Assembly (NCBI GenBank): GCA_045587545.1
Contig: JAZNCN010000011.1
Span: 1 to 64,000 of the forward strand
Direction of reading: 5' to 3'
Source: Caccoplasma_A sp045587545
GTDB taxonomy: Bacteria > Bacteroidota > Bacteroidia > Bacteroidales > G3-4614
DNA length: 64,000 nucleotides
Position numbers and translations under genes: made by a program. The notes under the pieces were generated by a model, which ran no database searches, was not told the DNA's origin, and saw nothing but the letters and a program-made list of their open reading frames with translations. Shown in pieces: positions 46,301-55,514 of this stretch (position 1 is the stretch's first letter; each line of letters opens with the position of its first letter).

Positions 46301-47395
46301 ATGGAGCATATCGAAAATAACTCAGAATTTGCAGGGTTGGCAGTAAATAGCGGGGTAGAACAGCAACCATCAATAAATCCATATTTAAAAAAAAGAAGAG
46401 TTTTGCGCCGTTCATATAGTGCGCAGGAGTATGCCGATGGGATTTTGAGTGGGAATATTTCAATGCTTAGTCAAGCAGTAACCCTAATTGAAAGTAACTT
46501 GCCTGCGCATCAAGAGATAGCGCAAGAGGTTATCCGATTATGCCTTCCATATTCAGGAAACTCAATAAGAATTGGAATAACAGGAGTGCCCGGTTCCGGA
46601 AAGAGTACCTCAATTGATTCATTTGGCTTGCATGTTGTAAATGGCGGACATAAATTAGCAGTCCTTGCTATTGACCCGAGTAGCGAAATAACAAAAGGCT
46701 CAATACTCGGAGATAAAACACGAATGGAACGCCTATCTGTAAGAAAAGAGGCGTTTATTCGCCCTTCGCCCTCGGCAGGTTCGCTCGGAGGAGTAGCCCG
46801 TAAAACTCGGGAGAGTATAATACTATGCGAGGCTGCAGGATTTGATACAATATTTGTTGAGACCGTTGGCGTTGGACAATCAGAGACGGCAGTTCACTCT
46901 ATGGTCGATTTCTTCCTGCTAATTCAACTTGCAGGTACAGGCGACGAGCTTCAAGGAATAAAACGTGGAATAATGGAGATGGCAGATGGCATAGTCATCA
47001 ATAAAGCCGATGGAGATAATATAGAAAAAGCGCAATTGGCTCAAGCGCATTTCCGTAATGCCCTACATCTGTTTCCGCCAACAGCATCAGGTTGGTCGCC
47101 ACAAGTATTAACATATTCGGGATACTACGACCTTGGAATAAAAGAGGTATGGGATATGATATATGCCTATATTGACTTTGTAAAGAAAAATGGCTATTTT
47201 AACCGTAAACGAAATGAACAAGCAAGATATTGGATGCTTGAAACAATAAACGACAAACTAAAGTCGCACTTCTTTAATAATCCCGAAATAGCTGAGATGC
47301 TTGCCGAAAAAGAGCAACTCGTATTGAACTCACAACAAAGCCCCTTTATGGCAGCAGGCGAAGTACTTGATTTTTACTTTAAAAAACTTAAGTAG
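46301..47395 (+). CDS. meaB: Methylmalonyl-CoA mutase-associated GTPase MeaB
   Basis: The 364-residue G3E-family GTPase (also called ArgK) protects and loads the adenosylcobalamin mutase. The P-loop is GITGVPGSGKSTSIDSF (about residues 90-106), the switch II region has ETVGVGQSE, and the base-recognition motif is NKADG. The mutase genes are not in this window. Confidence 0.95.
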   Translation: MEHIENNSEFAGLAVNSGVEQQPSINPYLKKRRVLRRSYSAQEYADGILSGNISMLSQAVTLIESNLPAHQEIAQEVIRLCLPYSGNSIRIGITGVPGSGKSTSIDSFGLHVVNGGHKLAVLAIDPSSEITKGSILGDKTRMERLSVRKEAFIRPSPSAGSLGGVARKTRESIILCEAAGFDTIFVETVGVGQSETAVHSMVDFFLLIQLAGTGDELQGIKRGIMEMADGIVINKADGDNIEKAQLAQAHFRNALHLFPPTASGWSPQVLTYSGYYDLGIKEVWDMIYAYIDFVKKNGYFNRKRNEQARYWMLETINDKLKSHFFNNPEIAEMLAEKEQLVLNSQQSPFMAAGEVLDFYFKKLK

Positions 47396-47624
47396 CTTTC
47401 ATATAGTTGTTGGTTTTTAGTTGTCAACTTAGTTGCACCATAGGGATAGTTGTTGGAATAATAAGCATGCATTCACTAATAAGTAAATGGTTGTAACGTA
47501 ATATGCGTTACAACCATTTGTTATAAAGATAACTATGAAAATATAGTATCCCTAATTATCTTAGTTGCCTTAATATCCTTTGTATAACAACCCCGAAGGG
47601 GTGGCATTAGCCGACAACTAAAAA
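47396..47624. repeat. Intergenic repeat unit with inverted ends and internal hairpin
   Basis: TTTTTAGTTGTC (47414-47425) is repeated inverted as GACAACTAAAAA (47613-47624), framing about 210 nt. Inside, AAATGGTTGTAACG (47485-47498) and CGTTACAACCATTT (47506-47519) form a perfect 14-bp hairpin that may end meaB transcription. CCCCGAAGGGG (47591-47601) lies next to the right end and also occurs near the related copy at 50088-50160. No coding sequence is seen. Confidence 0.65.
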
Positions 47625-49082
47625 CTATTTACCTTTCTCCTCCCAATGGAATGGCTCAAGTTCTGCCGATTTGTCAAGCCAATGGGGCTTGCGGTTGGCA
47701 TATATTATAAATGGAGCAGCCACAACAATAATACAACCTATTATCAATACAGAATACCAAACAGTGTTGCTGCCAATTGATATTTGAGCAGGAGGAATAA
47801 AACTTAGTATAAAGGCTAAAAGCGAACCTAAAAATCCAACCCCTGCAACAATCCATATAAGCATATTGCCTTTGCCAATACGGAACGGACGTTTGGCATC
47901 TTTCATCTTATATCGCAGAGCAATAGCTGCGGCAAACATAAGAAGATACATTATTATGTACAGAAGTACAGTAAGTTGCGAAAGAATTTGATAAAAGCTC
48001 TGAACCGAAGGCATTACTACAAATAACAATGCCAACAATGTAACAGCAATGCCTTGTAGGTAAAGAATATTCTTTTGAACGCCCAAAGAGTTGGTCTTCT
48101 GAAAAAATGGGGGCAAGTACCCTGCACGTCCGACAGAGAAGAGACCTTTTGAGGGACCAGCCACCCATGTAAGAACACCTGCCAATACTCCAAAAGTTAG
48201 AGCAATAGCCATTATTGGAGATAACCAAGAGGCTCTGATATAGGCAAAGTAATTATCAAATCCCACCAATAAACTTTGTGTTAGGTTTATATCTTTTTGG
48301 GGTATTATTATACCTAAAGAGAAAGTACCTAATATAAATATAAGAACAGTAACGGCAGAACCAATAAATATAGCTTTAGGATAATTCTTTGAGGGGTTCT
48401 CCATATCTTTTACGTGCACACCGCTCATCTCCATTCCTGCATAAAACAGAAATATACTTGAAGCCAATACAAGGTTGTTGAAATTAGAGAGGTCAGGGAA
48501 GAAACTTCCTCCGAAATCCATTTGCGATTTACCACCTGTAGCCAAATATATTATTGCCAACACCACAAGAATACAAGCAGGAATTATGGTTCCGACCAAA
48601 CCTCCTATTTTAGAGACTTTTCCTACCCAATCCAATCCTTTTAACGATATAAAAGTTGCTACCCAATAGATGATAAGGACTATGGCAAGAGTATATATCT
48701 TATTTGAGGCAAGAGCCATATCTGCTTGCGGGTTCATGCCTATATATGCCAACGAAACAGCTCCAAAGGTTAATACTGTTGGATACCATATTGTATTCTG
48801 AATCCATTGTACCCAAATGGCAAGGAATCCTATTTTTTTGCCAAAAGCTTCGCCAACCCATCTGAATACGCCCCCTTGCTTATCCTGAAACATGGCAGCT
48901 AATTCGGCGGCAACTAATGCTGTCGGGATAAGAAATACAATAGCAGCAAAGATGTAGTAAAATGCCGAACTTAAACCATACTCGGCTTCGGCAGGCAGTC
49001 CTCTAAGAGATACGACTGCTGTAACATTCATAATGGCAAGAGTAAATACTCCTAATTTTACGCCCTGTTTAATATTAGCCAT
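47625..49082 (-). CDS. Amino acid permease, APC superfamily, GadC-like
   Basis: The 485-residue protein has about 12 membrane helices and the glutamate/GABA antiporter-type sequence: the N-terminal NVTAVVSLRGLPAEAEYG, AIWVQWIQNTIWYPTVL and the acid residues of the substrate pore region. The family includes GadC, which exchanges glutamate for GABA in acid resistance. No gadB decarboxylase gene is present in the window, so the actual substrate is open. The C-terminal plug found in E. coli GadC is short or absent here. Confidence 0.87.
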   Translation of the reverse strand: MANIKQGVKLGVFTLAIMNVTAVVSLRGLPAEAEYGLSSAFYYIFAAIVFLIPTALVAAELAAMFQDKQGGVFRWVGEAFGKKIGFLAIWVQWIQNTIWYPTVLTFGAVSLAYIGMNPQADMALASNKIYTLAIVLIIYWVATFISLKGLDWVGKVSKIGGLVGTIIPACILVVLAIIYLATGGKSQMDFGGSFFPDLSNFNNLVLASSIFLFYAGMEMSGVHVKDMENPSKNYPKAIFIGSAVTVLIFILGTFSLGIIIPQKDINLTQSLLVGFDNYFAYIRASWLSPIMAIALTFGVLAGVLTWVAGPSKGLFSVGRAGYLPPFFQKTNSLGVQKNILYLQGIAVTLLALLFVVMPSVQSFYQILSQLTVLLYIIMYLLMFAAAIALRYKMKDAKRPFRIGKGNMLIWIVAGVGFLGSLLAFILSFIPPAQISIGSNTVWYSVLIIGCIIVVAAPFIIYANRKPHWLDKSAELEPFHWEEKGK

Positions 49083-49265
49083 ACTTTTTATTATTTATGT
49101 TAGTTTGTTCACAAATCTCTACAATCAATCAGATAAACAAATATTCTCTTTTTAAGGTTCAAATAAGAAATATCAAAAAAATATACATTAACTTTGTGCC
49201 TGATTAAAGACTCATATTATACTTGTATGAGCTAAAAATTAATTTGTAACTATAATTAAATAACT

Positions 49266-50087
49266 ATGTCAACATATAACGAAACGGCACCACGAAAAGT
49301 AACAACTCGTCGCCTAACAGAGATGAAGGCAAGAGGAGAGAAAATTTCAATGCTGACAGCATATGACTACTCAATGGCAAAACTCATTGATGAGGCAGGA
49401 ATGGATATTATATTGGTAGGAGACTCTGCCTCAAATGTAATGGCAGGAAATATTACCACTCTCCCTATGACGTTAGACCAAATGATATACCATGGTTGTT
49501 CGGTAATGCGTGCGGTAAAACGCGCATTAGTTGTGGTGGATATGCCTTTTGGAACTTATCAAGGGAACTCAATAGAGGCTCTAAATTCTGCTATCAGAAT
49601 TATGAAAGAGACAGGAGCCGATTGTGTTAAACTTGAAGGAGGCGAGGAGATACAAGAATCAATATCACGTATTTTAAGTGCAGGAATTCCAATTATGGGA
49701 CACTTGGGGTTAACCCCTCAATCAATAAACAAATTTGGAGGCTATGCTGTTAGAGCGAAAGAGGAAGCCGAAGCACAAAAACTGATAAAAGATGCACATC
49801 TTTTAGAGGAGTTGGGCTGTTGTGCGGTTGTTATTGAGAAAGTTCCTGCAGCTCTTGCAAAGAGAGTGGCAGAAGAACTGACAATTCCGGTTATTGGTAT
49901 TGGAGCAGGCGGAGGTGTTGATGGTCAGGTTTTGGTTATGCACGATATGTTGGGAATAAACAAAGGATTTTCTCCTCGTTTCTTGCGCCGATATGCTGAT
50001 CTCAGTACAGAAATAACCAATGCGGTTAAACACTATATCGATGATGTAAAATCGTGCGATTTCCCTAACGAAAGCGAACAATATTAG
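49266..50087 (+). CDS. panB: 3-methyl-2-oxobutanoate hydroxymethyltransferase
   Basis: The 273-residue protein catalyses the first committed step of pantothenate synthesis (ketopantoate from alpha-ketoisovalerate and methylene-THF). LTAYDYSMAKLIDEAGMDIILVGDS is the metal- and substrate-binding start, VKLEGGEE and GHLGLTPQS follow, and VIEKVPAALA is in the conserved C-terminal half. A -7 element TAACTTTG is seen at 49189-49196 without a clear -33 partner. Confidence 0.95.
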   Translation: MSTYNETAPRKVTTRRLTEMKARGEKISMLTAYDYSMAKLIDEAGMDIILVGDSASNVMAGNITTLPMTLDQMIYHGCSVMRAVKRALVVVDMPFGTYQGNSIEALNSAIRIMKETGADCVKLEGGEEIQESISRILSAGIPIMGHLGLTPQSINKFGGYAVRAKEEAEAQKLIKDAHLLEELGCCAVVIEKVPAALAKRVAEELTIPVIGIGAGGGVDGQVLVMHDMLGINKGFSPRFLRRYADLSTEITNAVKHYIDDVKSCDFPNESEQY

Positions 50088-50441
50088 ATAGTTGTTAGTT
50101 TTTAGTTGTTGGCTTTGCCACCCTGTTGGGGTAGTTGTTAGTTGTTGGTTTTTAGTTAACGAGCATTCGCTTATTTGCATATTTGTTAGTAAATGAACTT
50201 TATTGCGTTTAATTAAACTCAACTTTGCGACAATTAAGAACTTAAATAATTGTTATCTTGACTTTACAATTTGATATAAATGTGAACGCTTTTTATTTGT
50301 TTTGCCAAAAATGTGATAAAAAAGCACTATATTTTCAATAGAATTGTTCTTAAATATTAAAAATTTAACTACCTTTGTAGTCCTAAAAAAGAGATTTGAA
50401 CTAAATTTATTTTATAAAACCATTTAAAGTTTTAAAAAACA
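50088..50441. other. 354-nt intergenic region: repeat copies and probable gap promoter
   Basis: The first 65 nt hold two more copies of the short repeat (GTTGTTAGTTTTTAGTTGTT at 50091-50110 and GTTGTTGGTTTTTAGTTaac at 50131-50150) with GGCTTTGCCACCC between them. Downstream, TTG (50344-50346) and TACCTTTG (50370-50377) form a promoter with a 23-nt gap, wider than the usual 19, for the glyceraldehyde-3-phosphate dehydrogenase gene. Confidence 0.6.
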
Positions 50442-51452
50442 ATGATTAAAGTAGGTATTAATGGATTCGGACGTATCGGACGTTTCGTATTCCGCGCAGC
50501 TCAAACAAGAAACGATATCCAAATCGTTGGTATTAACGACCTTTGCCCAGTTGATTATTTGGCATATATGCTAAAATATGACACTATGCACGGTCAATTC
50601 GAGGGAACAATTGAGGCTGACGTTGAAAACAGCAAATTGATTGTTAACGGTAATGAGATTCGCGTAACAGCTGAGCGTAACCCCGCAGACCTAAAATGGA
50701 ATGAGGTTGAGGCTGAGTACGTAGTAGAGTCAACAGGTTTGTTCTTAACTCAAGAGAAAGCTCAAGCTCACATCGAGGCAGGTGCTAAATACGTTGTTAT
50801 GTCAGCTCCTTCAAAAGACGCAACTCCTATGTTCGTTTGTGGTGTGAACTTTGATAAATATGTAAAAGGTACACAATTCGTTTCTAACGCATCTTGTACT
50901 ACTAACTGTCTTGCTCCTATTGCTAAAGTATTGAACGACAAATGGGGTATCACTGACGGTTTGATGACTACAGTTCACTCAACAACTGCAACTCAAAAAA
51001 CAGTTGACGGTCCTTCATTGAAAGACTGGAGAGGTGGTCGTGCAGCAGCAGGAAACATTATTCCTTCATCAACAGGTGCTGCTAAAGCAGTAGGTAAAGT
51101 AATTCCTGAACTTAACGGTAAATTAACAGGTATGGCATTCCGCGTTCCTACTTTGGACGTTTCAGTTGTTGACCTTACTGTTAACTTGGCAAAACCTGCT
51201 ACTTATGCTGAGATTTGCGAGGCTATGAAAGCTGCTTCAGAGAACGAGTTGAAAGGTGTTCTTGGTTACACTGAGGACGATGTTGTATCTTCTGACTTCT
51301 TAGGAGATGCTCGTACTTCAATCTTTGATGCAAAAGCTGGTATCGCTCTAACTGATACTTTCGTTAAAGTTGTATCTTGGTATGACAACGAGATCGGTTA
51401 CTCAAACAAAGTTCTTGAGTTGATCGCTCACATGAAGAAAGTTAACGGATAA
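50442..51452 (+). CDS. gapA: Glyceraldehyde-3-phosphate dehydrogenase
   Basis: The 336-residue glycolytic enzyme has the NAD-binding start INGFGRIGRFVFRAA and the active-site SNASCTTNCLAP with the catalytic Cys, and the C-terminal SWYDNEIGYSNKVLELI. Codon use is more uniform and richer in C-ending codons than in neighbours, as expected for a highly expressed gene. A strong terminator follows. Confidence 0.97.
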   Translation: MIKVGINGFGRIGRFVFRAAQTRNDIQIVGINDLCPVDYLAYMLKYDTMHGQFEGTIEADVENSKLIVNGNEIRVTAERNPADLKWNEVEAEYVVESTGLFLTQEKAQAHIEAGAKYVVMSAPSKDATPMFVCGVNFDKYVKGTQFVSNASCTTNCLAPIAKVLNDKWGITDGLMTTVHSTTATQKTVDGPSLKDWRGGRAAAGNIIPSSTGAAKAVGKVIPELNGKLTGMAFRVPTLDVSVVDLTVNLAKPATYAEICEAMKAASENELKGVLGYTEDDVVSSDFLGDARTSIFDAKAGIALTDTFVKVVSWYDNEIGYSNKVLELIAHMKKVNG

Positions 51453-51476
51453 TTTTCATTTGAAAATATATTCATC

Positions 51477-51514
51477 AAAGCGGAAGGTAGTTAACTACTT
51501 TCCGCTTTTTTATG
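51477..51514. terminator. Strong intrinsic terminator after gapA
   Basis: AAAGCGGAA (51477-51485) pairs with TTCCGCTTT (51500-51508), and GTAG with CTAC inside around a TTAA loop, followed by TTTTT. The minus-strand hypothetical gene ends within its T-run. Confidence 0.92.
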
Positions 51515-51848
51515 CAATGAATTTTGCTGCACGTAAAATATACTCATTAATAAAATCGGCAGCATAATCGCAAGCCATAGAGTATGAACCCGTAAGGTTT
51601 AACTTTATATCGCAATTATCGCACTCAATTTGTAATGATAATTCTCTGTTATTCCTTTTGTTTGAATTGTTGCAACAATATTCGGCATTTACTATTAAAT
51701 TGCATCTTTCCGTAGGAAATGTGAGATCAAAATAAAATCTTCCATTTACTGCTGCCATTTCGTTATAATTCAATATAAAGTATGAAGCCGTATATAGCGA
51801 TAACTGCATATAACTTATATTTAATATGTTAGAAGAAATAACTTTCAT
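51510..51848 (-). CDS. Small hypothetical protein
   Basis: This 112-residue open frame has no overlapping gene on the other strand. It contains several Cys residues (CNLIVNAEYCCNNSN, ECDNCDIKLN) and no membrane segment or known domain. The start (MKVISSNIL) is followed by a plausible coding composition, but there is no clear promoter. I keep it as a possible gene of unknown function. Confidence 0.45.
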   Translation of the reverse strand: MKVISSNILNISYMQLSLYTASYFILNYNEMAAVNGRFYFDLTFPTERCNLIVNAEYCCNNSNKRNNRELSLQIECDNCDIKLNLTGSYSMACDYAADFINEYILRAAKFIA

Positions 51849-51922
51849 TGTTAAATAACCATATTAATTAGTTTTATACCATAATTTTAGTTTTTAAAAT
51901 TTTTTATTTGCAAAACTTCTTC

Positions 51923-51930
51923 TATCTTTG
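51923..51930 (+). promoter_or_regulatory. -7 element of the S24-type regulator gene
   Basis: TATCTTTG (51923-51930) matches the -7 consensus; the -33 position has no TTG, which may suit a regulated promoter. The palindrome at 51992-52007 lies downstream of it. Confidence 0.5.
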
Positions 51931-51991
51931 CATTACAGATAGTGCCTTTTATGAAACTCTTTTTGAATGAAAAAATGTTTACTGCAAAAGT

Positions 51992-52007
51992 AGGGTACTA
52001 TTACCCT
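51992..52007. promoter_or_regulatory. Palindromic probable operator of the S24-type regulator
   Basis: AGGGTA-CTAT-TACCCT is a perfect inverted repeat between the -7 element and the start codon at 52042. Repressors of the XRE/S24 type commonly bind such sites to control their own gene. That this protein binds it is inference. Confidence 0.5.
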
Positions 52008-52041
52008 GATGTAGTGTTGTAATTATAAAAAATTCATTTTA

Positions 52042-52719
52042 ATGGAAGATGTTGTTTTAAGAATCAGAGAACTTATCAAGGAGATGGGTGTAAGCCAAAA
52101 TGAATTTGCTTCAAGAATAGGAACCGACTGTTCAAACTTTTCAAAGCAGATAAATGGTAAATTGGCAATAAGCAGTGTCCTTACCAATAAGATAATTGTT
52201 GAACTTGGGGTTTCAAAGGAGTGGCTTCTTGAAGGTAAAGGCTTGAAATATAATCGTACTGTAGTTGGCTCAAAGGCGGTTGTATTGCCCAAAACAGTTA
52301 TTGCCACTGATAACGACAAAGGAGCCAAAGTTTATGATATTGATGTTACGGCAGGTCCAAGCGGAAGAAGTCTTATATTTTCATCAGAACAGATAATAGG
52401 CTCAATAGATGTCCCATTTATAAATCCTGAAAACCATATAGTAAAGGTTAGCGGCGATAGTATGGCTCCTATTATCAATAACGGAGATATGTTGGCCATA
52501 AGAGAGATAAAAAACCTCAATCTTATATTTTGGGGACAAATATATGTTGTCTTACTTGACGATTACCGAATGGTTAAGTATGTGCGCAAGCATACGAATC
52601 CTGATTATGTAATATTAAGGAGCGCTAATCCCGATTATGATGATATTGAGATATTGAGAGAGGATATAAGATCGCTATTTGTAGTAGAGAATATCATAAG
52701 ATTTGACAGCAGACTATAG
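52042..52719 (+). CDS. XRE-family regulator with S24 (LexA/CI-like) peptidase domain
   Basis: The 225-residue protein has an N-terminal HTH (MGVSQNEFASRIGTDCSNFSKQ, residues about 15-36) and a C-terminal S24 domain with the catalytic Ser in VSGDSMAPIINNGD and Lys in YRMVKYVRK. The usual self-cleavage dipeptide (Ala-Gly or similar) may lie in DVTAGPSGRS at about residue 104. It is similar to CI/LexA-like repressors that respond to stress. No phage genes surround it; trmB follows 15 nt later and may be cotranscribed. Confidence 0.87.
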   Translation: MEDVVLRIRELIKEMGVSQNEFASRIGTDCSNFSKQINGKLAISSVLTNKIIVELGVSKEWLLEGKGLKYNRTVVGSKAVVLPKTVIATDNDKGAKVYDIDVTAGPSGRSLIFSSEQIIGSIDVPFINPENHIVKVSGDSMAPIINNGDMLAIREIKNLNLIFWGQIYVVLLDDYRMVKYVRKHTNPDYVILRSANPDYDDIEILREDIRSLFVVENIIRFDSRL

Positions 52720-52734
52720 AAACAGATTATCGTT

Positions 52735-53496
52735 ATGGGAAAAAATAAACTTCAAAAATTTGAGTATGTAGAGAATTGCCCTCATGTATTTCAGTATCCT
52801 TTTTCTGTATTAAAAGAGAAAGGATTTGATATGAAGGGTAAATGGAATGAGTTCTTTTTTAAGAACAATAATCCGATTGTTTTGGAATTAGGTTGTGGTA
52901 AAGGAGAATATACTGTAGGGCTTGCCCGTTTATACCCTGAGAAGAACTTTATAGGAATTGATATAAAGGGAGCAAGAATATGGTCGGGAGCAAAAGAGTC
53001 GTTAGAGGCAGGAATGAAAAATGTTGCTTTCCTTAGAACATCAATTGAACTTATTCCTAACTTTTTTGCCGAGAATGAAGTCTCGGAGATATGGATTACA
53101 TTCCCTGACCCCCAGATGAAAAAATGTCGTAAACGCCTAACCGCAACAAATTTCATTGATATGTATCGCAAAATATTACAGCCCAATGGAATTATACATT
53201 TAAAGAGCGATAGTCCATTCTTGTATACCTATACAGCTGAGATGGTAAAACTAAACAAGTTTGAGGTGATAACAAATACTGACGATTTGTATAATTCAGG
53301 TATAGAGGACAAGATTTTGCAAATAAAAACGTTTTACGAACAACAATGGCTTGAGAGGGGATTGACTATAAAATATTTAAGTTTTATACCAACAATAGAT
53401 GCTCCTCTTGAAGAACCAAATATAGAGATTGAGTACGATAGTTACCGAAGTTTTAACAGAAGCAGAAGAAGTCAACAACCTAAGAAAGGAGAGTAA
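52735..53496 (+). CDS. trmB: tRNA (guanine-N7-)-methyltransferase
   Basis: The 253-residue class I methyltransferase modifies G46 of tRNA. The SAM-binding motif is VLELGCGKGEYTVGLA (about residues 43-58), and the family motif is ITFPDPQMKKCRKRLT. It is slightly longer than typical TrmB, with a basic tail rich in Arg and Ser. It lies 15 nt after the S24 regulator and 5 nt before the Mrp ATPase. Confidence 0.94.
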   Translation: MGKNKLQKFEYVENCPHVFQYPFSVLKEKGFDMKGKWNEFFFKNNNPIVLELGCGKGEYTVGLARLYPEKNFIGIDIKGARIWSGAKESLEAGMKNVAFLRTSIELIPNFFAENEVSEIWITFPDPQMKKCRKRLTATNFIDMYRKILQPNGIIHLKSDSPFLYTYTAEMVKLNKFEVITNTDDLYNSGIEDKILQIKTFYEQQWLERGLTIKYLSFIPTIDAPLEEPNIEIEYDSYRSFNRSRRSQQPKKGE

Positions 53497-53501
53497 ATAT
53501 T

Positions 53502-54560
53502 ATGACAATATATCCTAAACTTATTTTAGAAGCGCTTGCAACAGTGCGATATCCGGGCAACGGTAAAGACCTTGTCTCGGCAGAAATGGTTGCAGATAAT
53601 ATTAGAATTGAAGGCAATAAAGTGTCGTTTTCGTTAATATTTGACCGACCTAATGATCCTTTTATAAAATCAATGATAAGAGCCGCTGAGACAGCTATTC
53701 TTACATATATTGGCGAAGGAGTGGATATTAAAGGAAATATTACTCCTCAATTCAAACAACAACCTAAAGCAGAAAACGAGCCTGCATTACCCAAAGTAAA
53801 AAATATCATAGCAATTGCGTCGGGAAAAGGAGGGGTTGGTAAATCAACAATATCTTCAAATCTTGCTGTTGCATTAGCACGTGCGGGATATAAAGTGGGC
53901 TTACTTGATGCCGATATATTTGGTCCCTCTGTTCCAACAATGTTCAATTGTGAAGAGGCTCGTCCTATAGCGGAGCATGTTGACGGAAAAGATTTAATAA
54001 AACCCATTGAGCAATATGGAATAAAATTGTTGTCAATAGGTTTCTTTGTAAATAAAGGTAGCGCCACAGTTTGGCGTGGAGGAATGGCAAGTAATGCCAT
54101 AAAACAGTTGATAACAGAGGCTGCTTGGGGAGAATTGGATTATCTTTTAATTGATTTGCCTCCCGGAACAAGCGACATTCATTTAACTATAGTTCAGCTT
54201 ATACCTTTAACCGGTTCAATTATTGTAACCACTCCTCAGGAGGTTGCTCTTGCCGATGCTCGTAAAGGGGTTGATATGTTCCAAAATCCTCAAATAAATG
54301 TCCCTATTGTTGGAATAGTTGAGAATATGTCATGGTTTACTCCTGCTGAATTACCGGAAAATAGATATTATATTTTTGGCAAAGGAGGAGGAGAGAATTT
54401 AGCCAAGAGTGCAAATGTTCCTTTGTTGGGACAAATTCCTTTGATACAGAGCATACGAGAGGGAGGAGACGAAGGTAAACCGGTTGCTCTTGTCTCTGAT
54501 GATGCCATAGGTAAGATATTTGATGAACTTGCTATTAAAGTTGTAGAACGACTTAAATAG
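53502..54560 (+). CDS. Mrp/ApbC-type P-loop ATPase (iron-sulfur carrier)
   Basis: The 352-residue protein has an N-terminal MIP18-like domain (about 1-90) and an Mrp ATPase domain with the deviant Walker A IASGKGGVGKSTISSNLAVA (about residues 105-124) and LLDADIFGPSVPTM. It lacks the CxxC pair of some relatives. Such proteins carry Fe-S clusters to target enzymes. Confidence 0.92.
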   Translation: MTIYPKLILEALATVRYPGNGKDLVSAEMVADNIRIEGNKVSFSLIFDRPNDPFIKSMIRAAETAILTYIGEGVDIKGNITPQFKQQPKAENEPALPKVKNIIAIASGKGGVGKSTISSNLAVALARAGYKVGLLDADIFGPSVPTMFNCEEARPIAEHVDGKDLIKPIEQYGIKLLSIGFFVNKGSATVWRGGMASNAIKQLITEAAWGELDYLLIDLPPGTSDIHLTIVQLIPLTGSIIVTTPQEVALADARKGVDMFQNPQINVPIVGIVENMSWFTPAELPENRYYIFGKGGGENLAKSANVPLLGQIPLIQSIREGGDEGKPVALVSDDAIGKIFDELAIKVVERLK

Positions 54561-54597
54561 TAAGAAGTAAAATTAACCATAAATATTATCTGAAGCC

Positions 54598-55281
54598 TTA
54601 TAAGGTTTCAGATAATATTTTTATCCCTTCGCTTGCTACACTCTTAATAAAAGTTGTAACCTTGCCGTAAGGATCAATTACATCATTAGGATCAATTAAA
54701 TAGACGGGGACTCCGTTTCGTACATATTGTAATAAACCGGCAGCAGGATACACGTTTAGCGAAGTGCCTATTATTACAAAAATGTCAGCATCTTCAACCC
54801 ATTCAATAGAGGGTAAAAGCATAGGTACCGCCTCGCCAAACCAAACGATGTCAGGACGAAGTTGTGCTCCATCTGCAGCTTTATCTCCCAACTGTATTTC
54901 AAAATTATCTTCGGTTAGCTCAAAACGTAAATTTTCGTTCCGCTCTGAACGGACCCACTTTAATCTTCCGTGGAGATGAATAATATTGCTACTGCCGGCT
55001 CGCTCATGCAAATCGTCAACGTTTTGAGTTATAATTCTGACATCAAATTTATTCTCCAAATTAGCCAATCCAATATGCCCCGCATTAGGCTTGCAGTTAA
55101 TAAGTTCTTTTCTCCTTTCGTTATAAAATTGTAAGACTAATTCAGGATTTCTGTACCACCCTTCAATTGAGGCAACATCTTCAACTCTATACTTACCCCA
55201 TAACCCATTGCTCCCTCTGAAAGTAGCAAGGCCACTCTCGGCAGATATGCCCGCTCCTGTTAATACAACTAACTTTTTCAT
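54598..55281 (-). CDS. cobB: NAD-dependent protein deacylase, sirtuin family
   Basis: The 227-residue class III sirtuin has the NAD motif LTGAGISAESGLATFRG (about residues 7-23), the TQNVDDLHERAG motif with the catalytic His in HLHGRL, and no zinc-binding Cys pairs where class I sirtuins have them. It removes acyl groups from lysines using NAD. It is divergent to the FKBP operon. Confidence 0.92.
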   Translation of the reverse strand: MKKLVVLTGAGISAESGLATFRGSNGLWGKYRVEDVASIEGWYRNPELVLQFYNERRKELINCKPNAGHIGLANLENKFDVRIITQNVDDLHERAGSSNIIHLHGRLKWVRSERNENLRFELTEDNFEIQLGDKAADGAQLRPDIVWFGEAVPMLLPSIEWVEDADIFVIIGTSLNVYPAAGLLQYVRNGVPVYLIDPNDVIDPYGKVTTFIKSVASEGIKILSETL

Positions 55282-55514
55282 AAAACGGCTGTTATAATAT
55301 TAATTTGTATTTGCTTGGTAGAGTTTATATAATCTGTAGCTTGGTTTATTCTTAAAATTGGCATAAAATTTGCAGTAATATTTTATAAAAGCAAATTATT
55401 TACGAAGTTAGGTTCAAATTTATATATTTTTCACTCTTTAATATCAGTTATGTTGTGAAAAAATATTTAACTTCGCTATTCGTTTGAAAAAGATACTAAT
55501 AAATATATATAAAT
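55282..55514. other. Divergent intergenic region with a sigma-54 site
   Basis: Between the sirtuin and the FKBP operon lies a perfect -24/-12 element (55359-55374), described separately. The 140 nt after it are AT-rich and hold no clear sigma-70-type promoter. Confidence 0.6.
55359..55374 (+). promoter_or_regulatory. Consensus sigma-54 (-24/-12) promoter of the FKBP operon
   Basis: TGGCATAAAATTTGCA matches the sigma-54 consensus TGGCAYR-N4-TTGCW at every defined position, with 10 nt between the GG and GC dinucleotides, the correct geometry. The start site would be near 55385 and the first FKBP start codon is 130 nt further on. The rpoN gene is in this window. No enhancer-binding activator is present. 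Confidence 0.6.

Noticed and set aside
49803..50222. 139-codon minus-strand frame at the end of panB
   Set aside because: It is antisense to panB and then crosses the repeat sequence; no domain is seen.
53747..54100. 117-codon minus-strand frame inside the Mrp ATPase gene
   Set aside because: It is fully antisense to a conserved gene with no domain of its own.
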